From contig JAFZOE010000336.1 of NCBI GenBank assembly GCA_017552845.1, positions 1 through 8,324 on the forward strand: DNA of 8,324 nt. Reading direction: 5' to 3'. Origin of the DNA: Clostridia bacterium. GTDB taxonomy: Bacteria; Bacillota; Clostridia; Oscillospirales; Acutalibacteraceae. The notes below the pieces were generated by a model. That model was not told the origin of the DNA, ran no database searches, and saw only the letters and a list, made by a program, of their open reading frames with translations. Below are positions 1 through 5,574 of the stretch, one piece after another. The translations under genes and the position numbers were made by a program. How positions within the stretch are numbered: the stretch's first letter is position 1; each line of letters begins with the position of its first letter.

Positions 1-257
1 GCCTTGGCGCCGACCCAGTCGCGCGTGACATACCATTTCTCAATCAATGCGACCACATTCTGGGTGAAGAGCGCGGGCATTGCCGCGGTCACGGCTGAGA
101 AAATGATACAGAAAATGACAATCGGAACGAGCTTCGGATAGAAGCTTATGAGTGATTTGATAATTCTCTTGAGAATTCCCAGATCAAGCTTCGGCTTGCC
201 CATCGGGGCACCTCCCGCTCTTGAAGGAGCGGCTTTCGGAGGAATCTTACTGCTCAT
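1..257 (-). CDS. ABC exporter, permease/ATPase half-transporter (N-terminal fragment; partner of the upstream half)
   Basis: Only the first 85 codons are in the window; the gene runs off the left edge. The protein starts with a soluble extension rich in Pro, Gly and Lys (residues 5-25, including GGAPMGKPKLD), then an amphipathic stretch (28-40) and a first membrane segment (about 43-64), as at the start of type IV ABC exporter membrane domains. Such a charged extension is usual for the second subunit of heterodimeric exporters of the TM287/TM288, LmrCD and BmrCD type. The ATG lies inside the end of the upstream ABC gene, giving an 11-bp overlap (ATGAGCAGTAA). A GGAGG at 266-270 lies 8 nt upstream, so translation is probably coupled. 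The ATPase domain is outside the window. By family logic it should carry the catalytic Glu and switch His that the upstream subunit lacks; this is a prediction, not seen. Confidence 0.85.
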   Translation of the reverse strand, partial: MSSKIPPKAAPSRAGGAPMGKPKLDLGILKRIIKSLISFYPKLVPIVIFCIIFSAVTAAMPALFTQNVVALIEKWYVTRDWVGAK

Positions 258-2025
258 CGAAGTCACCTCCGTTCGTCTGCTCTTCATAGACCTCGCGATA
301 AATCTCGCTCTTTTCGAGCAGTTCATCGTGAGTTCCGTAATCGGTGATTCTGCCGTTATCCATAACTATTATCATATCCGCATCCTTGACCGATGCGATG
401 CGCTGGGCGATGATAATCTTGGTGGTTTCGGGTATATAGCTTCTGAATCCTTCGCGGATGAGCGAATCCGTCTTGGTATCGACGGCGCTGGTCGAGTCGT
501 CGAGAATAAGCACTTTGGGATTCTTGAGAAGCGCTCTGGCTATGCAGAGGCGCTGCTTCTGACCGCCGGAAACGTTCGTTCCGCCCTGCTCGATATATGT
601 ATCGTAGCCGTCGGGGAACGAGGTGATGAATTCATCCGCCTGAGCGAGTCTGCTCGCCTCTTTTATCTGCTCATCGGTCGCTTCGGGATTGCCCCAGCGC
701 AGATTCTCGGTAATCGTGCCCGAGAAAATCTGATTCTTCTGAAGCACCATCGCAACGCTGTCGCGCAGGGTTTCGAGATCGTAGTTCCTGACATCGAGAC
801 CTCCGACCTTAAGCTCGCCCGAGGAAACATCATAGAGACGGGGAATGAGCTGGACGAGAGTCGATTTGCCCGAGCCGGTGCCGCCGATAATGCCGACGGT
901 CTTGCCGGAATCGATATGGATGCTGATATCTGTAAGCGAATCGGCCTCGGCATCCTTTGAATATCTGAAAGAAACGCCGCTGAAATCTATCGAGCCGTCC
1001 GCAACTTCTGTGACTGGATTTTCGGGATTGACAAGGGTTGAATTCTCTTTGAGAACCTCGCCGATTCTTCTTATGGATTCGGCGCTTATCGTAATCATAA
1101 CGAAAATGACCGAGAACATCATCAGCGACATGAGAGTCTGCATACCGTAAGTCAGCATTGCCGAAATCTGGCCGACCTTAATAGTCTCGCCGCCGTTCTG
1201 AACTATGAGCTTCGCGCCGACGAAGAGGATGAATACCATATTGAAATTCATGCAGATTTGCATGAGGGGCGCGTTGAGAGCAACCACTCTCTCGGCGAAG
1301 GTGAAATCCTTACGGATTCCGTCCGCCTCTTTGTTGAATTTCTCGATTTCGTAATTCTCTCTCGCGAATCCCTTGACAACTCTCATTCCGCGGACATTCT
1401 CCTCAATCGATTCATTGAGAAGGTCGTATCTCTTGAAAACGCGCTTGAACGCGGGGAATACGGTCTTGCCTATCATGGCGAGGCCGATGACGAGCACGGG
1501 GATGATGACGACGAATAAGAGCGAGAGTCTGCCGCCGAGACGGTATGCCATAATGATTGAGAAAATCATCATCATGGGCGAGCGGACGACAGTGCGGATT
1601 ATCATCATATACGCCATCTGAACGTTGGTGACGTCGGTGGTAAGGCGCGTAATCAGCGACGAGGTCGAGAATTTATCGATATTCTCAAATGAGAAGGTCT
1701 GCACTCTCGCATACATATCGTGCCTGAGGTTTTTCGCAAGGCCTGCGGATGCCTTCGAGCAGGCGTAACCGCCCAGACCGCCGCAGATAAGCGAAACCGC
1801 AGCCATCGCGACGAGCTTTATACCCGTGTTGATAACTCCGCTCATGGCCTCGGGAGTCGCAGTGCCGGCGAGCCCCTCAAAACCCTCTATCGTATTCACG
1901 AGATTTGCCGTTATCGTGGGTATCTGCGTCTCGATAAACGCCTCGACAACCATCAGCAGAAGCGTCAGAATCGAGGGCCATTTATATTCGCGCAGGCACC
2001 CGAATATTTTTCTCATAACCGGCAT
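247..2025 (-). CDS. Heterodimeric ABC exporter subunit with degenerate ATPase site (TM287/LmrC-like)
   Basis: A full-length half-transporter of 592 residues. The membrane domain covers about residues 15-320, with hydrophobic segments near 17-33, 68-88, 140-160, 167-187, 255-275 and 287-312; the nucleotide-binding domain covers about 345-585. Visible ATPase motifs are Walker A GGTGSGKST (381-389), Q-loop Gln429, signature VSGGQ (485-489), Walker B VLILDD (505-510) and D-loop SAVD (513-516). Two catalytic positions are altered: the residue after Walker B is Asp510 instead of Glu, and the switch position is Gln541 (IIIAQRI) instead of His. This pair marks the non-hydrolysing subunit of heterodimeric exporters such as TM287. 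The partner is the overlapping downstream gene. The substrate cannot be read; relatives export drugs, lipids or peptides. The start is uncertain: AGGAG (2028-2032) is only 2 nt from this ATG but 11 nt from Met4 at 2016, which would give the more usual MRKIFGCL start. The gene follows galU by 39 bp with no terminator between. Confidence 0.95.
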   Translation of the reverse strand: MPVMRKIFGCLREYKWPSILTLLLMVVEAFIETQIPTITANLVNTIEGFEGLAGTATPEAMSGVINTGIKLVAMAAVSLICGGLGGYACSKASAGLAKNLRHDMYARVQTFSFENIDKFSTSSLITRLTTDVTNVQMAYMMIIRTVVRSPMMMIFSIIMAYRLGGRLSLLFVVIIPVLVIGLAMIGKTVFPAFKRVFKRYDLLNESIEENVRGMRVVKGFARENYEIEKFNKEADGIRKDFTFAERVVALNAPLMQICMNFNMVFILFVGAKLIVQNGGETIKVGQISAMLTYGMQTLMSLMMFSVIFVMITISAESIRRIGEVLKENSTLVNPENPVTEVADGSIDFSGVSFRYSKDAEADSLTDISIHIDSGKTVGIIGGTGSGKSTLVQLIPRLYDVSSGELKVGGLDVRNYDLETLRDSVAMVLQKNQIFSGTITENLRWGNPEATDEQIKEASRLAQADEFITSFPDGYDTYIEQGGTNVSGGQKQRLCIARALLKNPKVLILDDSTSAVDTKTDSLIREGFRSYIPETTKIIIAQRIASVKDADMIIVMDNGRITDYGTHDELLEKSEIYREVYEEQTNGGDFDEQ

Positions 2026-2064
2026 TTCTCCTTTCCCTCTGAATTATTTTCTGAAAAAGTTGAA

Positions 2065-2952
2065 TTACAGTTTTGACGCGAGTTCTTTGATATACTCTCT
2101 GAACTGCGCTCCGATTTCGGGATGGTCGAGGGCGACCTCGCAGTTTGCCTTCATCATGCCGAGCTTGTTGCCCATATCATAGCGTCTGCCGTCGAAATCA
2201 TAGGCGAAGAGGTTGCCCGCCCTGCCGAGCTCGGTCAGGGTATCGGTGAAAAGGAATTCCTTCCCCTCGGGTGTTTCTGCAACTCCGCGCTCAATCATAT
2301 CCATAGCTCCGGGAGGCAGGATGACTCTGCCGAGAATCGCATAGGGAGACATAATCTGCTCGGGTTTGGGCTTTTCGATTATGTCATAGCAGTTCATCAG
2401 GCGCTCCTCGCCCTCAACGGGTGTAACATTGAGCGTGCAATACATCGGGATAAGCTCCTCGGGAACCGCCTTGACGCCTACCATACCCTTGCCGTATTTT
2501 TCATATAGTTTACACATCTGACCGATTACGGGATTCTCATCATTGATTATTACATCGTCGCCGTAGAGAATCGCGCAGGGCTCGTTACCGATAAAAGATT
2601 TGCCCGCGAGAATCGCGTGGCCGAGGCCCTTCGTCTCCTTCTGGCGGATAAAATAAATATTCGCGAGAGAGGAGCACTTCTTCACGCTCTCATAGAGCGA
2701 TGCCTTCGCGGGATTTGCGGCGAGCTGTGTCTCAAGCTCGAAGGAATGATCAAAATGATCCTCGATGGCGACCTTGCCTCTGTTTGTAATGATAAGAATA
2801 TCTTCAATACCTGCTCTTGCCGCCTCTTCTACGATATACTGAATAGCGGGTTTGTCGACTATATTCAGCATTTCCTTCGGAACTGACTTTGAGGCGGGCA
2901 GGACTCTCGTGCCGAGACCTGCGGCGGGAATTATCGCTTTTCTGATTTTCAT
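2065..2952 (-). CDS. galU: UTP-glucose-1-phosphate uridylyltransferase (UDP-glucose pyrophosphorylase)
   Basis: This cytoplasmic enzyme makes UDP-glucose and pyrophosphate from UTP and glucose-1-phosphate. UDP-glucose feeds glycolipid, teichoic-acid and exopolysaccharide synthesis. At 295 residues it has the normal family length. The nucleotidyltransferase signature AAGLGTRVLPASKSVPKEM covers residues 10-28. Other family landmarks are QKETKGLGHAI (104-114), the metal-binding YGDD (130-133), the sugar-phosphate region EKPKPE (193-198), and the C-terminal YDMGNKLGMMKA block (258-269). The ATG is well supported: AGGAGG at 2959-2964 sits 6 nt upstream and directly abuts the TAG stop of the preceding gene. 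It is therefore the second gene of the minus-strand operon, with the ABC exporter genes behind it. The product could support glycosylated envelope polymers, but no glycosyltransferase is in the window. Confidence 0.96.
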   Translation of the reverse strand: MKIRKAIIPAAGLGTRVLPASKSVPKEMLNIVDKPAIQYIVEEAARAGIEDILIITNRGKVAIEDHFDHSFELETQLAANPAKASLYESVKKCSSLANIYFIRQKETKGLGHAILAGKSFIGNEPCAILYGDDVIINDENPVIGQMCKLYEKYGKGMVGVKAVPEELIPMYCTLNVTPVEGEERLMNCYDIIEKPKPEQIMSPYAILGRVILPPGAMDMIERGVAETPEGKEFLFTDTLTELGRAGNLFAYDFDGRRYDMGNKLGMMKANCEVALDHPEIGAQFREYIKELASKL

Positions 2953-2964
2953 AATGAACCTCCT

Positions 2965-4035
2965 CTAACGGTTGGTTATGAATTCCGCGATATAGAGAAT
3001 CACGGTCGCGGCGATGCGGTAGGTAAAGAATCCGCAGAACGCGCTGAGAATCGAAGTGCCTCCGCGCCTGATTGAGAGAATGCGCCGCATATTTTCCTCG
3101 GGCACCTCGGATTTGACGAAATCGAGGTCGTCCGTAATCTTTTTATAGTAGATTTTATCCGCGATGAAAGCGCTGATGAGATTCACGGCGAGAGTCAGGC
3201 CGAGGCCGATGCCGAGCGGGCGTCTCGTCTGCTTCACAATCTCGTCGGTTATCGTGTTGAGCTCCTCGGCCGTCGCCGTCTGATTCTGAAGCGCCTCGGA
3301 ATAGGGCTTCATTATCGTATTCATCTTATCCGCCGCAGAAGTGAAAAAGAGCGAAATGCAGGCGGCAATGATGATAAAAGCTATTCCCGCTTTATAGAGC
3401 TTCCTGAAGAAGAACCAGAGCGGGCCGAAGAAAAACGCGCCGGCATTGAACGAAACCTTTTTGCCATCTTCGAATTTTTCAAAGAGCGGAATATATCTCT
3501 TGGTATTCTTTCGGACATAGCCGGCCAGCTCGCCCTCGGTATGCCTGCCGATTATTCTGTTATTCTCGCTGTAGGCGTATTGGGTATTCTGCCCGGGAAT
3601 AAGCAGAAGCGGGGCTCCGCAATGCTTGCAGAGCTTGTCGCCCGGCTCGGTCAGCATGCCGCAGTAGGGGCAGCGGTTTTCGGTTTCGGCGGCGCCGGCA
3701 TTGAACATTGCCTGACCTGATACATCCGATATATCCGCGCCGCATCTGGCGCATATATTGAAATCTCCGGGATTCTCGCTGCCGCAGGCGGGGCAGATTT
3801 TAATAGCGTCTTCGGGCGGAATACTCACCGTTTCGGGAGCGCGGACTTCGGGAGCCGCCTTCGGGGCCTGATTCCACACAAAACCTTCCGCGTGCTTTGC
3901 GGCGTTTGCGCATTCGCCGTTTTCATGCCAGCATTCGCGGTGCTGCGGGGTTCCGCAATCGGGGCAGACCACTATATCGTCGCCCTCGTGCATGTGTTTT
4001 CCGCAGACGGGGCAGGGCATATTTTCGTAATTCAT
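2965..4035 (-). CDS. RING-like finger plus double zinc-ribbon membrane protein (DUF2628-like C-terminus)
   Basis: A protein of 356 residues with an unusual modular build. At the N-terminus is a RING-like treble of metal ligands, Cys8-x2-Cys11, Cys24-x2-Cys27, His32-x2-Cys35 and Cys42, resembling the prokaryotic RING finger family Prok-RING_1. Two short zinc ribbons follow, Cys81/84/95/98 and Cys122/125/136/139, with a Pro/Ala-rich linker at 56-75. The C-terminal half has Phe-rich hydrophobic segments (about 198-210, 212-232, 274-294 and 329-352). Its entry region (KFEDGKKVSFNAGAFFFGPLWFFFRKLY) resembles the DUF2628 membrane family; that match is from memory. No signal peptide is seen, so the zinc part is probably cytoplasmic. 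It is the first gene of the operon, 12 bp ahead of galU, with GGAG at 4043-4046 placed 7 nt before the ATG. The function is unknown; sensing or scaffolding at the membrane is plausible. The zinc-finger pattern is clear, the family names less so. Confidence 0.85.
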   Translation of the reverse strand: MNYENMPCPVCGKHMHEGDDIVVCPDCGTPQHRECWHENGECANAAKHAEGFVWNQAPKAAPEVRAPETVSIPPEDAIKICPACGSENPGDFNICARCGADISDVSGQAMFNAGAAETENRCPYCGMLTEPGDKLCKHCGAPLLLIPGQNTQYAYSENNRIIGRHTEGELAGYVRKNTKRYIPLFEKFEDGKKVSFNAGAFFFGPLWFFFRKLYKAGIAFIIIAACISLFFTSAADKMNTIMKPYSEALQNQTATAEELNTITDEIVKQTRRPLGIGLGLTLAVNLISAFIADKIYYKKITDDLDFVKSEVPEENMRRILSIRRGGTSILSAFCGFFTYRIAATVILYIAEFITNR

Positions 4036-4077
4036 GTATTTTCTCCGTTTCGGTCATAAAATCAATTTAATATATCT

Positions 4078-4106
4078 ATAATATACTATTGCGCGTAAAA
4101 ATTCAA
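4078..4106 (-). promoter_or_regulatory. Sigma-A-type promoter of the zinc-finger/galU/ABC operon
   Basis: On the minus strand, a -35 box TTGAAT (4101-4106) and a -10 box TATTAT (4078-4083) are separated by exactly 17 bp. Transcription should begin near 4071, leaving a short leader of about 36 nt before the ATG at 4035. Each hexamer fits four or five of six consensus bases and the surrounding DNA is very AT-rich. Predicted from sequence only. Confidence 0.65.
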
Positions 4107-4190
4107 TTGTTATTTTATGAATATAAGGGCTGAAAACAGCATTTTTCAATCTGCATTTATATCTTTTTTCTCAAAAAATACAAAAAATGC

Positions 4191-4219
4191 TTGACAAATC
4201 GGCGGACTTATATTAGAAT
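4191..4219 (+). promoter_or_regulatory. Strong sigma-A-type promoter of the infC-rpmI-rplT operon
   Basis: A perfect -35 box TTGACA (4191-4196) and a near-perfect -10 box TAGAAT (4214-4219) are separated by 17 bp. The start of transcription is expected near 4226. A/T-rich DNA with A- and T-tracts at 4141-4190 could act as an UP element, as expected for a growth-regulated ribosomal operon. It is divergent from the minus-strand operon promoter, with about 155 bp between the two predicted start points. Confidence 0.85.
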
Positions 4220-4225
4220 ACCCTC

Positions 4226-4378
4226 ACAACAAAGAAGAGTGGTCTGCTCTCACCTTCCGGGTTTACCCGAGTCGGTCAATAGCGAAGCGGTATAAGAGCC
4301 GCAGTGCGTTTGATTAACTATGCGAGGCAGAGAGTGTTGACTGCCTCGCTTTTCAATTACCTTTGGGAGGTGCTTAGC
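4226..4378 (+). promoter_or_regulatory. infC operon leader RNA with attenuator (candidate L20-type autoregulatory leader)
   Basis: About 150 untranslated nt separate the predicted transcription start from infC. The leader can fold into several hairpins: AGAG/CTCT near 4236-4250; CGGG/CCCG (4258-4261 with 4266-4269, loop TTTA), enclosed by ACC (4252-4254) and GGT (4274-4276); GCGG/CCGC (4287-4290 with 4299-4302); and the terminator hairpin at 4322-4349. The segment CGGTCAA (4273-4279) can pair with TTGACTG (4337-4343) in the terminator loop and inner 3' stem, with one G-U pair. This offers an alternative or pseudoknotted fold. In Bacillus, ribosomal protein L20 represses this operon by attenuation in the infC leader, so the same role is inferred here. 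I could not align it to a known leader family. Confidence 0.7.
4322..4353 (+). terminator. Intrinsic terminator (attenuator) in the infC leader
   Basis: A perfect 9-bp GC-rich stem, GCGAGGCAG (4322-4330) with CTGCCTCGC (4341-4349), encloses a 10-nt loop and is followed at once by TTTT (4350-4353), then CAATT. It lies upstream of the infC ribosome binding site with no gene before it, so it must work as an attenuator and not as an end-of-operon terminator. The T-run is short, consistent with partial, regulated termination. Confidence 0.85.
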
Positions 4379-4381
4379 ATC
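4365..4381 (+). promoter_or_regulatory. infC ribosome binding site and AUC start codon
   Basis: GGGAGG (4365-4370) lies 8 nt before ATC at 4379-4381, ideal Shine-Dalgarno spacing. No ATG, GTG or TTG occurs at a usable distance: the in-frame GTG at 4370 overlaps the Shine-Dalgarno itself, and the in-frame GTG at 4304 precedes the attenuator hairpin. Non-canonical AUU/AUA/AUC starts are a known feature of infC genes and underlie IF3 autoregulation in E. coli. Confidence 0.8.
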
Positions 4382-4897
4382 AGCAAGCAGGAACAGCAGA
4401 TCAATGAAGAAATCCGTGACAAAGAGGTCAGAGTCATTTCCGACACAGGCGAGCAGATAGGTATTATGTCCGCCGCCGAAGCTCTCAAGATTGCGGAGGA
4501 ACGCAATCTCGACCTTGTTAAAATTGCGCCCCAGGCGACCCCGCCCGTGTGCAAGATTATGGATTACGGCAAGTTCAGATTTGAAAAAGCCAAAAAAGAG
4601 AAGGAAGCCCGTAAGAATCAGAAGATTATTGAGACTAAGGAAATCAGGCTTTCACTCAATATCGACACTCACGATTTCGATACCAAGATCAACCACGCAA
4701 AGAAATTCCTTGCGGACGGCAACAAACTCAAGGTTTCGATAAGATTCAGAGGCCGTGAGATGGCGCATCCCGAGATAGGTCTCGGCATCATGCAGCGCGC
4801 CGCAGACGCCCTTGAAGAATTTGCGACTGTCGAGAAACCGGCAAAGCTCGAAGGCAGACAGATGCTTATGTTCATGGCCCCCAAAGCCTCAAAGTGA
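4379..4897 (+). CDS. infC: Translation initiation factor IF-3
   Basis: IF3 binds the 30S subunit, keeps 50S off, and checks start codon-anticodon pairing in the P site. From the proposed AUC start the protein has 172 residues, normal for IF3; the conserved block INEEIRDKEVRVI begins 8 residues in. Landmarks in this numbering are the N-domain (about 5-75) with LDLVKIAP and PPVCKIMDYGKFRFE (ending near 69), a Lys-rich linker (about 70-83), and the C-domain (about 85-170) with FRGRE at 123-127 and a MLMFMAPK end. Reading back to the GTG at 4304 would add 25 residues translated from the attenuator hairpin, which do not look like IF3. It is the first gene of the infC-rpmI-rplT operon, with rpmI 25 nt downstream. 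Expression should respond to IF3 level through the start codon and to leader termination. Confidence 0.97.
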   Translation: MSKQEQQINEEIRDKEVRVISDTGEQIGIMSAAEALKIAEERNLDLVKIAPQATPPVCKIMDYGKFRFEKAKKEKEARKNQKIIETKEIRLSLNIDTHDFDTKINHAKKFLADGNKLKVSIRFRGREMAHPEIGLGIMQRAADALEEFATVEKPAKLEGRQMLMFMAPKASK

Positions 4898-4922
4898 TGA
4901 AAAATTATAGGAGGATATAACT

Positions 4923-5120
4923 ATGCCCAAAATCAAGACACACAGCGGCGCAAAGAAGCGCTTCAAGATCTCCAAAAACGGCAAGCCCATGCGTGCTCAT
5001 GCCTACAAGTCCCACATTCTCAACAAGAAGAGCACCAAGCGCAAGAGAAATCTTCGCAAGGTCAGCGTTGCTGACGAGACCAACGTCAGACAGATCAAGA
5101 GACTTGTCCCTTACAAATAA
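4923..5120 (+). CDS. rpmI: Large ribosomal subunit protein bL35
   Basis: A small, very basic 50S protein of 65 residues, the usual length. The family start MPKIKTHSGAKKRFKISKNGK is almost intact, followed by the Lys/Arg-rich HILNKKSTKRKRNLRK core (31-46) and the C-terminal RQIKRLVPYK. AGGAGG at 4909-4914 sits 8 nt before the ATG. The gene lies between infC and rplT in the standard bacterial order. Confidence 0.98.
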   Translation: MPKIKTHSGAKKRFKISKNGKPMRAHAYKSHILNKKSTKRKRNLRKVSVADETNVRQIKRLVPYK

Positions 5121-5148
5121 TATCGTATTTTAACGGAGGAAAATAACT

Positions 5149-5505
5149 ATGGCACGTATTAAAGGCGCGATAATGACTCGCAAGAGAAGAAATAAAGTTC
5201 TGAAGCTCGCTAAGGGTTACTACGGCTCAAAGCACGCTCTCTTCAAGACCGCAAAGCAGGCCGTTATGAAAAGCGGCAACTATGCTTACATCGGCAGAAA
5301 GCAGAAGAAGAGAGATTTCCGCAAGCTCTGGATCACCAGAATTTCGGCCGCCTGCAAGCTCAACGGCATGAATTATTCAACCTTCATGAACGGTCTCAAG
5401 AAGGCAGACATCAATCTCAACAGAAAGATGCTCTCCGAGATAGCAATCGCAGATCCCGCAGCATTTACCGCTCTTACCGAGAAGGCAAAGGCAGCGCTTA
5501 AATAA
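5149..5505 (+). CDS. rplT: Large ribosomal subunit protein bL20
   Basis: A 118-residue basic protein that binds 23S rRNA and is needed early in 50S assembly. In Bacillus and E. coli it also represses its own operon by binding mRNA structures that mimic its rRNA site. Conserved segments seen are MARIKGAIMTRKRRNKVLK (1-19), LAKGYYGSKHALFKTAKQ (20-37), QKKRDFRKLWITRI (52-65) and FMNGLKKADINLNRKMLSEIA (84-104). GGAGG at 5135-5139 sits 9 nt before the ATG. It is the last gene of the operon and is followed by a strong terminator. The attenuator upstream of infC is the natural target for its feedback; that link is inferred. Confidence 0.98.
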   Translation: MARIKGAIMTRKRRNKVLKLAKGYYGSKHALFKTAKQAVMKSGNYAYIGRKQKKRDFRKLWITRISAACKLNGMNYSTFMNGLKKADINLNRKMLSEIAIADPAAFTALTEKAKAALK

Positions 5506-5513
5506 TCAATTTC

Positions 5514-5555
5514 AATCAGATGCTCGCAGGGAATCAACCTGCGAGTTTGATTTTT
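5514..5555 (+). terminator. Intrinsic terminator after rplT
   Basis: A perfect 8-bp stem, CTCGCAGG (5523-5530) with CCTGCGAG (5538-5545), loop GAATCAA, can be extended by AATCA (5514-5518) with TGATT (5548-5552) across a small internal loop. It ends in a run of five T (5551-5555). It closes the infC operon, only 19 bp before the next ATG. Confidence 0.88.
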
Positions 5556-5574
5556 CAACCAACCGGAGAATAAT

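Noticed and set aside
148..960. Long plus-strand open frame opposite the ABC exporter gene
   Set aside because: It is antisense to the conserved ATPase domain, has no family features and no ribosome binding site; it is a shadow of the real gene's codon bias.
4129..4147. GCTG-AAAA-CAGC followed by a T-run, terminator-like, in the divergent intergenic region
   Set aside because: The stem is only 4 bp and there is no upstream plus-strand gene to terminate; more likely part of the A/T-tract upstream of the infC promoter.
4304..4378. N-terminal extension of infC from a GTG at 4304
   Set aside because: It would translate through the attenuator hairpin, has no Shine-Dalgarno before it, and the 25 extra residues do not resemble IF3; the AUC at 4379 has an ideal ribosome binding site.
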